Source: a virus. From it: a stretch of DNA of 64,000 bases. A program made the position numbers and the translations under genes. Position 1 is the first letter of the stretch, and each line of letters opens with the position of its first letter. The notes below the pieces were generated by a model, which worked only from the letters and a program-made list of their open reading frames with translations, was not told where the DNA came from and did no database searches. Where the stretch lies: positions 1-64,000 of IMG/VR virus record IMGVR_UViG_3300028284_000006; one strand, written 5' to 3'. Below, one piece after another: positions 1-7,613 of this stretch.

Positions 1-856
1 CAGCAGTGTTGGTAATAGCAAGAGCGCCATGATCAAAAAATGTACCTACAGATTTAATGGATAGTTTATTGAGTAATCCTTCTGTTCCTGAACTGTCGTG
101 AGTAGCAGCAGTGAAATAAGTGTTAATGCCTGTTCCCGATATTTTTATATGTCTAGATGCAAGAAACGTGTCACCGTCAACATCTAATTTAGCTTGTGGA
201 CTATTCGTTCCGATACCTACTCTATTGTTCGGCTCATCTACATAAACTGTATCAGACACTATAGTATTTCCATCACCAACCCATATTCTACCCTCGGGTA
301 GGTTAGGTACGTCGTTTGTTCTAAGTATTGAGGAAACAACAAGCGAACCATTACTCGCATGAGTCCTGGCTATCTTAGCTACGTTCTGTATTAAGTTGTC
401 TGAACCTGTGGGCTTGGTCATTGTAAGACCACCACCTGACTTCACATACACTGTGTCGTTTGCAGTAGTCGTTGTTCCATCAATAGTATCAGTAGCAAGT
501 CCTTCCAGTAATCCTCCTGATATACAGAAACCTTCACTATTATTAGTAAGGGCAACCTCTAGTATACCAACCGCAGGCATCTTAGCAGAGTCACTTGCAT
601 CAGCAGGTGCTATCTCTATCTTACCTGAGTTTCCTGTCTCTCCTGTTATATAAACAGGGGTTCCCTTTGCGATGGTAGCCCCTGATGTGTTTTTTACTGG
701 TATATGTGTCTTCTCTGAGGACTCAGATGATAATGTATCCGGACTTATCCATGAGACACCATTAACCGTTGAGGACAGTACCTGTCCTGAAGCTCCTGAT
801 GAATCACTATTATCCTTGAGGCCCGCCTGGACCTCTATATCGCTCTTAAACTTCAT
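1..856 (-). CDS. tail fibre protein, N-terminal part (runs off the window start)
   Basis: Leftward frame that starts at an ATG at 856 and stays open to base 1, giving the first 285 residues. It begins MKFKSDIEVQAGL and, near the cut end, carries the phrase RVGIGTNSPQAKLDVDG. That phrase belongs to the (N/R)VGIGTxxP family of repeats found in phage fibres, where it often sits before chaperone-like tip domains. The fibre at the other window end, 60791-64000, has the same repeat and strand, so the two may be one gene split by the cut. The codon frames do not join for a circle of exactly 64000 bases. Likely a receptor-binding or fibre component; the receptor cannot be inferred. Confidence 0.8.
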   Translation of the reverse strand, partial: MKFKSDIEVQAGLKDNSDSSGASGQVLSSTVNGVSWISPDTLSSESSEKTHIPVKNTSGATIAKGTPVYITGETGNSGKIEIAPADASDSAKMPAVGILEVALTNNSEGFCISGGLLEGLATDTIDGTTTTANDTVYVKSGGGLTMTKPTGSDNLIQNVAKIARTHASNGSLVVSSILRTNDVPNLPEGRIWVGDGNTIVSDTVYVDEPNNRVGIGTNSPQAKLDVDGDTFLASRHIKISGTGINTYFTAATHDSSGTEGLLNKLSIKSVGTFFDHGALAITNTA

Positions 857-871
857 ATACTGTTTTATTTA

Positions 872-2188
872 TTAAGAATATGTCACTGCACTATCTGAAA
901 CGCTGTTTTTAGCATCTATTACAACAACCCTTATGTCATTAGTAGGTGTTTGTGCAAATATAATAGAAATCGCGTTATTGCTAGTGTGGTCCACATCCGC
1001 AAAAACAACCTCACCTGTTGTCGCGTCATACATCTGAACAATTAAGTTCTTAGAGGTAAGTCCGTGAGTAAACGAAGCTGTAGTGTTGGTTCCCATTGCA
1101 CTTACATCAATCAATGCAGCTGCTGTTGCTAATTGATTATCTGAATTAACCACAGTTTCAGTAGCTGATGTAATCCCTGTAATGTGACCGTAAGTATCAA
1201 GAGTAATATCCTGAATGTAAGTTCTTCCTGAATTATCTACAGAAGCTTGGGTTGATGTGTCAGCGTGATCAATAGTAACCTCAGTAGCTGAACCATTTAA
1301 AGTAAAAGTACCTCCACCTGTTAAAGCATCTCCAGCTGTAATAGTAATTGTATCATCACTTATATCAGAAGTTAATGCAACCGTTCCTGTAGCGTCTGGT
1401 AATGTAACTGTTTGGTCTGCTGTAAGCGTTCCTGCTAGTAATGTTAGTTCATTATTATCAGCAGCGTTACCTTCAAACACTACACCATTGCTTGTTGATA
1501 CAGTCTCTACATTGTTTGTAGTTGTTGTACCTGTAACCTGTAAATCCCCAGGTATAATAACAGTAACATCCGAAGCATCACCTATTGTAACATTCTCTGA
1601 TATTTGACCTAACCTTGTTATTAAGTTTGCAACGTTAACATCTTCATCTACATTGTCTGATGCAGGTATAGTTATCGTAGAAACATCAATAGCCGTAATG
1701 TGACCCTGTGCGTTTGTAGTTACACCTGTTACTGCCTCAAAAGTACCACCGTATGCAGGTGCATCTGTAGAGGTTGTGTCTGTTCTAGTTACATCAGCAT
1801 GGTCAATCGTAATTGTTTCGATAGTTGCTTGGTTTGTAGTGAAGTCACCACCTGTTACCAATCCTACTCCAGCTTCTATCGTAATCGTAGTATCATTTAC
1901 CAGCTCATCCAATGAACTCAAGTCTATAGTCAAGTCAGACAATGAACCTGTTCTTGTTAAGACAAGGTCTGTACCTGACAGGGAAGCACCGTCAACGTAG
2001 TCATTAGTGTTTGATGTTAACGAAATCCAAGCGGAACCGTTGTAATACTTTACAGTGTTTGATCCTGTATCGTAAATAATACCAGCTTCAGCATCTACTG
2101 CTGCTCCTGCTGTTGTTTTGTGTAGTAGTGCATTCCTAAGCTCTGCACTGCTCTTTAAGTCTAAATGTTGTAAAAACGGTATCGCCAT
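872..2188 (-). CDS. tail fibre or tip protein, 438 aa
   Basis: Starts MAIPFLQHLDLKSS. The body is rich in Thr, Asp, Val and Gly with recurring patterns such as TITIDHAD and TxTxxDALTGGG, typical of beta-rich trimeric fibre shafts. The C-terminus (FTHGLTSKNLIVQMYD, then a beta-rich end) resembles fibre tip domains. It lies between another fibre fragment (1-856) and a small tip-like protein (2193-2906), all leftward with spacings of 15 bp or less, so a fibre operon is likely. Fibre role inferred from composition and context; no catalytic motif seen. Confidence 0.8.
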   Translation of the reverse strand: MAIPFLQHLDLKSSAELRNALLHKTTAGAAVDAEAGIIYDTGSNTVKYYNGSAWISLTSNTNDYVDGASLSGTDLVLTRTGSLSDLTIDLSSLDELVNDTTITIEAGVGLVTGGDFTTNQATIETITIDHADVTRTDTTSTDAPAYGGTFEAVTGVTTNAQGHITAIDVSTITIPASDNVDEDVNVANLITRLGQISENVTIGDASDVTVIIPGDLQVTGTTTTNNVETVSTSNGVVFEGNAADNNELTLLAGTLTADQTVTLPDATGTVALTSDISDDTITITAGDALTGGGTFTLNGSATEVTIDHADTSTQASVDNSGRTYIQDITLDTYGHITGITSATETVVNSDNQLATAAALIDVSAMGTNTTASFTHGLTSKNLIVQMYDATTGEVVFADVDHTSNNAISIIFAQTPTNDIRVVVIDAKNSVSDSAVTYS

Positions 2189-2192
2189 GTTT

Positions 2193-2906
2193 TTAGTTTA
2201 AGTATGCCTTACCACTCTGTGCAGAAAGCAATGTTATTGTTAATTCGTTGTTGTTTATATATTGAACATCTGCCAATCCCTGCTGTCCTGTAGACAACAC
2301 AACCGAAACAGATGGATGTTTTCCTAAATTATGTGTTACACTCCACACGGCAGAAGCATTGTTCTGATTATGGGTGTAGTGCTTGTCTACGTCGTTGTTT
2401 AATTGAAGCAAAGATACGAAATAATACTCGTCCTCCACTATGCTGCCATTTCCTGATATGTATGTAAGGCTGCAGGTTTTAAAAACCTTATCTCCAAAAA
2501 TATCTTCAAAACCATCTAAGGTAAAGTACCCAAAAATAGAAGGGTTCTTTGCGCTCTGTATAATAACAGTAGACCCAATCATAGATCTAATATAGGTAAC
2601 AAAGTCGCTACCACCAACTGTTCTATTATGGAATATAAGACTACTCAATGTAGAAATCGGAACAGTCGCTCCTACTTCAGTTGGAAATGAAAAACTTCCA
2701 GACTTTCTATCATCACCTACATCAACAGTGTCATACAAGAATTTTAATGAGTTTGTCTGGTCTATACCTTCACCTCTATTGTAAAAATCAGATAGACCTG
2801 ATGCAGTAAAGTTTTTTGTTCTTCCACCTGTAGCACTGTCTGAACCTATCCACTTGTCCTGACCAGTTATCTCACTATCTATTATGTATTTTTTTATTTT
2901 TGTCAT
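2193..2906 (-). CDS. putative tail tip or receptor-binding protein, 237 aa
   Basis: The last 50 residues (THNLGKHPSVSVVLSTGQ through a final SGKAYLN) match a C-terminal module often seen at the end of fibre and receptor-binding proteins of Gram-negative phages. The N-terminal half is not recognised. The stop overlaps nothing, but the start touches the stop of the holin-like gene upstream (shared base 2906), so translation is probably coupled. Assigned to adsorption on the basis of the C-terminal module and neighbours. Confidence 0.75.
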   Translation of the reverse strand: MTKIKKYIIDSEITGQDKWIGSDSATGGRTKNFTASGLSDFYNRGEGIDQTNSLKFLYDTVDVGDDRKSGSFSFPTEVGATVPISTLSSLIFHNRTVGGSDFVTYIRSMIGSTVIIQSAKNPSIFGYFTLDGFEDIFGDKVFKTCSLTYISGNGSIVEDEYYFVSLLQLNNDVDKHYTHNQNNASAVWSVTHNLGKHPSVSVVLSTGQQGLADVQYINNNELTITLLSAQSGKAYLN

Positions 2907-3349
2907 TATTTTATATATTTCCCAATAACTTTTCTAGCAAAACTTCTAAACCCTAAAACATCTATAATTATTGCAGCCAATACATACTTGTACCAGTCAG
3001 GCAAACAATCTAGGTTCTCATAAGCAATACCTATATCCTGCGCAAGGTTAGTAAAGTCAGAATCATTGTATGCTATTATAAATGGCGATGTTGTTGCTAT
3101 AAACACAGGAACTAAGAAAAGGTAAGTAACAACCTCATCCTTCAATGTATGTTTCTTGTCCTGTGCAGTTATAAGGTCTATCTGGTTGTCTGAGTCTGTA
3201 TTAGAGAGCGTTCTATCAACCGCAGCCTTTGTTTGAGCCTCTAATATAGAATGCTCCTGTTCTTGCTTTAAACGTTTTAATTTTGCTTTATTTTCAAAGT
3301 AACCCTTACTAATCCCTAGTACAGATCCAAGTATTCCTAGTATGTTCAT
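2906..3349 (-). CDS. putative holin, 147 aa
   Basis: An amphipathic N-terminus (MNILGILGSVLGISKGYF) and a charged helical stretch to about residue 65 precede two hydrophobic segments, near residues 73-93 (VVTYLFLVPVFIATT) and 118-138 (DWYKYVLAAIIIDVLGF). The C-terminal tail is basic. It sits directly downstream of the endolysin with a 1-bp gap, where holins usually lie. Size and topology fit a two-TM holin that opens the inner membrane. Function is inferred from topology and position. Confidence 0.7.
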   Translation of the reverse strand: MNILGILGSVLGISKGYFENKAKLKRLKQEQEHSILEAQTKAAVDRTLSNTDSDNQIDLITAQDKKHTLKDEVVTYLFLVPVFIATTSPFIIAYNDSDFTNLAQDIGIAYENLDCLPDWYKYVLAAIIIDVLGFRSFARKVIGKYIK

Positions 3350-3350
3350 A

Positions 3351-3740
3351 TTATTTTTTATTTGTAAAGTTCCATCTAGCGTTAGAACCCCTTACATCTA
3401 CGTGTGTAAATGTTGAGTAACGACCCACACCACCTTTTGTTATTAGCTCAGACTTCATAAGAGCTTCAACATGGTCTGCAACCTCCTTAGGTTCCATTCC
3501 ATCTACCTGAAGGTCAGCAGCTTTACCCAAAATATGTTGTGATGTTTTTACACCACCTACCTTCTGATTATGCTCTTTACACCTGTAAGAATTAGTGATT
3601 TTTATAGGTTTACCTATAGTATCCCTCAATACCTGTAAGTCCTTAGCTAATGTCTCTATATTTTTTTTAACAAAATCAGGTATTTTACAACCGCAGTTGC
3701 ACTCAAATTCATTTAAGCTAAAATTGTTTGTTAATTTCAT
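3351..3740 (-). CDS. endolysin, M15 family D-Ala-D-Ala (VanY-like) peptidase
   Basis: 129 residues, the usual size for a single-domain phage M15_3 peptidase. Zinc and catalytic motifs are present: SQHILGKAAD at about residues 67-76 (SxHxxGxAxD) and HVDVRG at about 113-118 (HxDxRG). An N-terminal CNCGC (14-18) adds a Cys cluster common in this family. It would cut stem-peptide bonds of host peptidoglycan at lysis. There is no signal peptide, so export through the adjacent holin is expected. The 3' neighbour is the holin-like gene; the 5' end overlaps the secreted thioredoxin-like gene by 4 bp. Confidence 0.92.
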   Translation of the reverse strand: MKLTNNFSLNEFECNCGCKIPDFVKKNIETLAKDLQVLRDTIGKPIKITNSYRCKEHNQKVGGVKTSQHILGKAADLQVDGMEPKEVADHVEALMKSELITKGGVGRYSTFTHVDVRGSNARWNFTNKK

Positions 3741-4051
3741 TTATTAGATTTTTTTATAACTCTTTGTATTTGCTCTGGAGATATACTTAATTTAAAAGTT
3801 ATATCAGCAGCCCACTTACCAATAGGTTTACCGTTTTTGTACATAGTTACAAAGGGGACAGCTCTAACCTTATCTCTAACGCTTTTTGGCTGATCTTCTA
3901 AAAACACTTTTATGTGCTTCACGTTTTGTAGTTTAGGTACTTTTGCTGAGTTTCCTGAATTCCACTTAGAATTTATCTCCAGCAATACGTATTTTTGAGA
4001 ATAAATATTAAAAGAAATTGTAAATAAAATTAAAAGTAGAATTTTTTTCAT
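3737..4051 (-). CDS. secreted thioredoxin-fold-like protein in the lysis cassette
   Basis: 104 residues from an ATG at 4051. A longer frame reaches 4093, but the ATG at 4051 starts a clean signal peptide (MKKILLLILFTISFNIYSQ). The mature part has the thioredoxin-like pattern LLEINSKWN and, later, VPFVTMYKNGKPIGKW, matching the cis-Pro strand and the following hairpin of thioredoxins. The CxxC active site is absent: the position after KWN is NSGNSA. A redox role is therefore unlikely; a periplasmic binding or lysis-assisting role is more plausible. Similar proteins are, from memory, common in flavobacterial phages next to endolysins. Function unproven. Confidence 0.8.
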   Translation of the reverse strand: MKKILLLILFTISFNIYSQKYVLLEINSKWNSGNSAKVPKLQNVKHIKVFLEDQPKSVRDKVRAVPFVTMYKNGKPIGKWAADITFKLSISPEQIQRVIKKSNK

Positions 4052-4055
4052 AATA

Positions 4056-4337
4056 TTATTTTTTTTCGATAATTTGATACAACTTCTCATCAATCTTATC
4101 TAATTTTATACTATTATCTTCAACACGTTTTTGTGTATCTATTATAGTGTTTCTTATAAGTTGATCTTTTAAATCGTACTCAGTCCTGGTTACTTGTGGC
4201 TTTGGTAATTCTTTTGCTAACTCAATATCCTTCTGCAAAGCGAAATACATACCTACAAAAGAAACAGCAAATGAAATAATTATTATCAAAGTTTTGACAT
4301 CAAGTGTTAACTCTGTATTTTCTGAAATCTTGTTCAT
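4056..4337 (-). CDS. single-TM coiled-coil protein of the lysis cassette
   Basis: 93 residues. One hydrophobic segment near residues 16-33 (TLIIIISFAVSFVGMYFA) is followed by a charged, heptad-like helix to the C-terminus. This N-in, periplasmic coiled-coil layout is like an i-spanin, but no partner lipoprotein is encoded next to it. The secreted protein at 3737-4051 could take that place. Named on topology and position only. Confidence 0.7.
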   Translation of the reverse strand: MNKISENTELTLDVKTLIIIISFAVSFVGMYFALQKDIELAKELPKPQVTRTEYDLKDQLIRNTIIDTQKRVEDNSIKLDKIDEKLYQIIEKK

Positions 4338-4353
4338 TTTTTTTTATTTTTAA

Positions 4354-4503
4354 CTATTTTTTATAAGGAAACAACTCATTCAACTGTTTTCTTCTAGCCT
4401 TACAGCCGCAATCTTTACCTGCAACCTTTTCAACAACAGCTTTTATGCCTGTCGCCTTCGTTACCTTGTGAATTGTGTCTCCTAATCCCTTACTTTTTGC
4501 CAT
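4354..4503 (-). CDS. small basic protein with a CGC motif, 49 aa
   Basis: Starts MAKSKGLGDTIHKVTKATGI and ends LNELFPYKK. It contains DCGCKARR near residues 31-38. From memory, homologues of the pattern GLGDT(I/V)xKxTKATGI...CGC...R...LNxLFPY recur in marine flavobacterial and crAss-like phages, usually close to the lysis genes; their function is unknown. It is one of five consecutive small Lys-rich genes (4354-5253) on the same strand, separated by only 1-5 bp. Confidence 0.8.
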   Translation of the reverse strand: MAKSKGLGDTIHKVTKATGIKAVVEKVAGKDCGCKARRKQLNELFPYKK

Positions 4504-4506
4504 AAT

Positions 4507-4620
4507 TTACTTTTTTACGCACCTATTTACCATCTTAGTCCTACCAGAACTAGTTTTTTTGTTACTTGGTGACTTTTTTTTACCTTTTGCCTCGTATCCC
4601 TTCCAACATTTTCTTTTCAT
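4507..4620 (-). CDS. small basic Cys-containing protein, 37 aa
   Basis: ATG at 4620, stop at 4507. The sequence begins MKRKCWKGYEAKGKKK and ends MVNRCVKK; about a third of the residues are Lys or Arg, with two Cys at either end. It is 3 bp from its neighbours on both sides. The pattern CWKGY...NRCVKK is one I associate with very short phage proteins of unknown function. It may bind DNA or be packaged in virions; that is inference from charge alone. Confidence 0.7.
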   Translation of the reverse strand: MKRKCWKGYEAKGKKKSPSNKKTSSGRTKMVNRCVKK

Positions 4621-4622
4621 AG

Positions 4623-4877
4623 CTATTTTCTTGATTTAGCGCCTGAACATTTCCAACGTTTTCTAGATAAGTTGTTAGGAGTGTTAGGATCGTTCCTTTT
4701 TTTAGCAGAAAGCCTCTTCTTTATACCCAAACTCCTCGCACAGTAGCTGTCGCCCTTAGAGGTACCTGGTTTTACCCTTGGTCCTCCACCTTTTGCCTTA
4801 CCTGCCTGTCCATAACTAACCTTCTTACCCGATGCAGTTACCTTAACTTTCGCTTTCCCTTTCCTTGGTGTTGCCAT
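4623..4877 (-). CDS. Lys-rich conserved phage protein, 84 aa
   Basis: Begins MATPRKGKAKVKVTASGKKV. The C-terminal half carries PGTSKGDSYCARSLGIKK and LSRKRWKCSG, a pattern shared, from memory, by many marine and crAss-like phage proteins (PGTxKGxxYCARSxGIKK...LSRKxWKC). Two Cys, strongly positive charge, no hydrophobic core. Probably a nucleic-acid-associated or minor virion protein; this is not established. It sits in the run of five basic small genes. Confidence 0.82.
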   Translation of the reverse strand: MATPRKGKAKVKVTASGKKVSYGQAGKAKGGGPRVKPGTSKGDSYCARSLGIKKRLSAKKRNDPNTPNNLSRKRWKCSGAKSRK

Positions 4878-4880
4878 GTT

Positions 4881-4967
4881 CTAGTATTTTTTCACAGATG
4901 CAGGTTTCGCAGCTGCAACTTTCTTTTTCTTTACCTTGCATTTAGTTTTTGTGCCTGATTTCTTCAT
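4881..4967 (-). CDS. very small Lys/Ala-rich peptide, 28 aa
   Basis: ATG at 4967; the product runs MKKSGTKTKCKVKKKK then AAAKPASVKKY. The same frame is open up to 5105, but that extension is antisense-free overlap with the 94-residue gene at 4969-5253. The short version fits the 1-bp spacing to that gene and the style of its neighbours. Half of the residues are Lys. Real expression is uncertain at this size. Confidence 0.55.
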   Translation of the reverse strand: MKKSGTKTKCKVKKKKVAAAKPASVKKY

Positions 4968-4968
4968 A

Positions 4969-5253
4969 TTATTTCTTTTTTTTGGTTCCTCTTGCTCTTT
5001 TGTCTCCAGAAGTGTTCTTTTTACTTCCTCTATTCTCTGATTGAGCTTCAAGGCGTGGTTTTTTACCAGAACGATGAGAAACATCTTTCTTATCTCCATT
5101 TCCATAAGTACCGAAGAGCCTATTCAGACGATTCAGTTCACTCCTGCGCTTACTTTCACCCTTCTTCTTGTTGTACTTAGATTGATATTCGTTCTTCTTC
5201 GCTCTGGCTTCAGGATTGTCCCTGTAATATTTTGCTGATCTACTTAGACCCAT
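4969..5253 (-). CDS. Lys/Arg-rich conserved phage protein, 94 aa
   Basis: Begins MGLSRSAKYYRDNPEARAKK, a start I recognise from many marine and Bacteroidota phage proteins (MGLSKSAKYYRxNPxARxKK) whose function is unknown. It continues with basic helical sequence, a GTYGNGDKKDVSHRSGKK segment and a Lys-rich tail. It is the first gene of the leftward unit served by the TATCTTTG promoter at 5270-5277. The basic helices suggest DNA or RNA binding; no known DNA-binding fold is evident. Confidence 0.85.
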   Translation of the reverse strand: MGLSRSAKYYRDNPEARAKKNEYQSKYNKKKGESKRRSELNRLNRLFGTYGNGDKKDVSHRSGKKPRLEAQSENRGSKKNTSGDKRARGTKKKK

Positions 5254-5259
5254 TTTTTC

Positions 5260-5290
5260 TTGTTTTATGCAAAGATATGTATTATATTTG
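5260..5290 (+). promoter_or_regulatory. rightward promoter TTG-N20-TATATTTG
   Basis: TTG at 5260-5262, 20-bp spacer, TATATTTG at 5283-5290: a full Bacteroidota housekeeping-type promoter. The ATG of the winged-helix-like gene starts 5 bp after the -7 element, so the transcript would be leaderless or nearly so. The leftward promoter at 5270-5277 overlaps it. Confidence 0.72.
5270..5277 (-). promoter_or_regulatory. leftward promoter -7 element TATCTTTG
   Basis: Reads TATCTTTGCATAAAA on the minus strand, 16 bp before the ATG of the 94-residue basic protein. It matches the Bacteroidota -7 consensus TAnnTTTG. No TTG lies 17-23 bp upstream. The same 15 bases occur in the promoter at 43215-43222. 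It lies inside the footprint of the rightward promoter at 5260-5290. Confidence 0.65.
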
Positions 5291-5295
5291 TATCT

Positions 5296-5826
5296 ATGAA
5301 AAAGAGAAAGATGCGTAGAAAGTACGAGCGCAAGAATCCTAAGAAAAGTTATACGGGCGGTTTGAGGAAGAATTACAACAAAAAAGCACCAAGCTCAGAT
5401 TACCTTAAATTTTTTAGGGTTGTCAGGTACTGGGCTAAAAGGACCCACGGAGTGGGTCTCGCTGACCTCGAGATTTTACTTTTTTTATACAGCAAAGGGC
5501 TCTTTAAAAGAGCAGATTTTGATGAATTTAGCGAAATTTTCCCTTGGGATCAAGCTAGATTCGAGAAATTACGCAAGGATGGGTGGATTTCTGTTTGGAG
5601 GAAGTATGACGGATACAACGCAGCACTTTACGAACTATCATACAAAGGTAAAAGACTTTGCTTGTCAGTTTACAAGAAACTATCCGGTGAAGAAAAAATA
5701 TCAGAGTCACCAGGGGTGAACCCTATATTCAAAAAAAACCCGCCATACACCGATAAGGTATACAAGCGGGCTATCAAAAAAATGAATAGTTCTACAAAAC
5801 CACCACAACATCCCTCTCAAGAATAA
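5296..5826 (+). CDS. putative winged-helix protein, conserved phage regulator candidate
   Basis: 176 residues from the ATG at 5296; a second in-frame ATG lies at 5311. The first 35 residues are very basic. Residues about 40-120 contain FFRVVRYWAKRTHGVGLADLE, then helices and a beta-wing-like KDGWISVWR...YELSYKGKRL, which looks like a MarR-type winged helix. The C-terminus has NPxFKKNxPYTDKVY. From memory this pattern is conserved in flavobacterial and crAss-like phages. It is the only rightward gene within the leftward block and overlaps the end of groES convergently by 35 bp. Likely a transcription factor or nucleic-acid binder; target not known. Confidence 0.85.
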   Translation: MKKRKMRRKYERKNPKKSYTGGLRKNYNKKAPSSDYLKFFRVVRYWAKRTHGVGLADLEILLFLYSKGLFKRADFDEFSEIFPWDQARFEKLRKDGWISVWRKYDGYNAALYELSYKGKRLCLSVYKKLSGEEKISESPGVNPIFKKNPPYTDKVYKRAIKKMNSSTKPPQHPSQE

Positions 5827-6049
5827 TAGAGTACTGATTCTCATCAATAATCATCTTATGTCCTGCTGACTTGTCGTAGTAGATAATATCTCCTTCCTTA
5901 ATGAACTCAACATTAGTTCCTGGGTTGATAATTTTACCCTTCTTGTATCTGAAGTCCTTCGTGTCCTCACCCGTAAGTAATAGGCCAGAAGCTGTCTTCA
6001 TCTCCTCTACAATCTCTTTTATTATAATGTACTTGTTTATTGCTTTCAT
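5792..6049 (-). CDS. groES: co-chaperonin GroES
   Basis: 85 residues, slightly shorter than cellular GroES (about 97). The GroES pattern is visible: an N-terminal strand (INKYIIIKEI), a mobile-loop-like segment (KTASGLLLTGED), then GKIINPGTN, EGDIIYYDKSAGHKMIIDEN and a terminal IILERDVVVVL. It would cap GroEL during folding of phage proteins. Its start overlaps the groEL stop by one base, so the two are translationally coupled. It is transcribed leftward with groEL from the promoter near 7614-7621. Confidence 0.92.
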   Translation of the reverse strand: MKAINKYIIIKEIVEEMKTASGLLLTGEDTKDFRYKKGKIINPGTNVEFIKEGDIIYYDKSAGHKMIIDENQYSIILERDVVVVL

Positions 6050-7590
6050 TATCTCTTGTATGTTACAATTGCGTTAGTAGTTAGTATCGTTGTTGCAACT
6101 GAGACCGCATTCTTAAGCGCATTCTTGGTTACTTTGGCAGGATCAATAACACCCATCTTGTACATGTTACCATACTCACCTGTCTTCACATTATACCCCT
6201 CGCCGAACTCGTTAATCTTCGCTGGGTATATTTTACCTGCGTTGTCAACAATCTGCTTGAATGGAGACATTAAGGCAAACCTCATAATCTTCTCGTCAAA
6301 CGATTCACCATCAAGTGCATAAGACTCGAATAAAAGTGCAGCTCCACCACCAGGCAAGATACCATCCTCGATTGCAGACCTAACAGCACAAACAGCATCC
6401 TCAACACGGTCGTGTTTCTCTTTCTGCTCAATGTCAGAGTCTCCACCAACAAAGACCACTCCTATACCACCAGATAAACTAGCAATTCTCTCCTTCAAGA
6501 AATCCTTCTCGCTTTTTTGGGTAGACCTGTTGTCCGCCTCCTTAAGCTCCTCAATCCTGTCAGATACAACATCTGTCCTTCCCTCGTCCCTTACAATAAC
6601 AGTCTTGTCAGTAGACACAACTATTTTCTGTGCATGACCAAGGTCCGCCATAGTAATCAAACTAAGGTCGTCACCCGTCGCGTCACTGAAGTACTTCGCG
6701 CCAACAGACATCGCAATGTCAGACATAAGCTCCTTGGTTTTATAACCAAACTGTGGAGGTACAATGTTACAAATCTTTAACCCATTCTTCACAACGTTCA
6801 TACCAAGGGTGTTGATTACGTTGTCAGAACACTTCCCAATGATTAACAGCTTCTTGCCCTGTTGGATAATCGGCTTCAGTATGTTCTCAATACTAAGTAT
6901 GTTGCTAATATCTAAGTCCGTTGCCAATATATAAGCGTCGTCAAGGACGCACTCGTCGTTTTTTTGGTTGTTAATGAACAGCCTACTAGTGAAACCTCTG
7001 TCGATTTTTATTCCGTTCGTTACCTCGAAGTAAGTTCTGTCCGTTTGGCTGTTCTCGACAGTTACGACACCGTCTTTACCAACCTGTTTGTATACGTCAG
7101 CAATTAATAACCCTGTATCTCTATCGTTGTTGGCAGATATAGTTGCAACATCCTTCAATGTTCTACCTGTCACTTTCTTTGCTCTCTTAGACAATTTGTA
7201 AATTACCTGGTCAGCGATTTTATTCATATTACGAGTAAGCTCCGTCACATTAATTGATGGGTTCTCCTTAATTACACGCATACCCTCCAACACAATTGCC
7301 TCTGTTAGAACAATAGCCGTTGTTGTACCGTCACCAGCAGATGTTGCTGTTCGGTCAGCGGCTTCCTTCACCATTCTAACAGCGAGGTTCTCAACAGGAT
7401 CTTGTAAGTTGATAGACTTAGCTACCGTTACACCATCCTTGGTTACCGTTAATCCTTTTGTGTGTGTTTGTGATTCTAGAATTACTGTTTTACCTAGAGG
7501 ACCTAGTGTACTTTTTACAGCTTTAGATATCTTAGTGATACCACTAATAAGTTTGTCTCGACCTTCTTGGTCAAAAAATAAGTCATTCAT
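6049..7590 (-). CDS. groEL: chaperonin GroEL
   Basis: ATP-driven folding chamber. From the ATG at 7590 it has 513 residues (cellular GroEL about 545). Visible signatures: STLGPLGKTVILE, the ATP-binding TSAGDGTTTAIVL, VENSQTDR-type apical region, and DGILPGGGAALL near the C-terminal equatorial domain. The Gly-Gly-Met tail of bacterial GroEL is missing; it ends at TYKR. A GTG at 7614 in frame would add eight residues, but it lies within the -7 promoter element, so the ATG is preferred. First gene after the control region; with groES it probably supports capsid folding. Confidence 0.95.
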   Translation of the reverse strand: MNDLFFDQEGRDKLISGITKISKAVKSTLGPLGKTVILESQTHTKGLTVTKDGVTVAKSINLQDPVENLAVRMVKEAADRTATSAGDGTTTAIVLTEAIVLEGMRVIKENPSINVTELTRNMNKIADQVIYKLSKRAKKVTGRTLKDVATISANNDRDTGLLIADVYKQVGKDGVVTVENSQTDRTYFEVTNGIKIDRGFTSRLFINNQKNDECVLDDAYILATDLDISNILSIENILKPIIQQGKKLLIIGKCSDNVINTLGMNVVKNGLKICNIVPPQFGYKTKELMSDIAMSVGAKYFSDATGDDLSLITMADLGHAQKIVVSTDKTVIVRDEGRTDVVSDRIEELKEADNRSTQKSEKDFLKERIASLSGGIGVVFVGGDSDIEQKEKHDRVEDAVCAVRSAIEDGILPGGGAALLFESYALDGESFDEKIMRFALMSPFKQIVDNAGKIYPAKINEFGEGYNVKTGEYGNMYKMGVIDPAKVTKNALKNAVSVATTILTTNAIVTYKR

Positions 7591-7613
7591 TTGATTAAAT
7601 TTTTTTGATGCCA

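Noticed and set aside
4881-5105. Longer version of the 28-residue basic peptide gene
   Set aside because: The upstream part overlaps the recognised 94-residue protein in another frame and shows no conserved pattern; the short form from 4967 is preferred.
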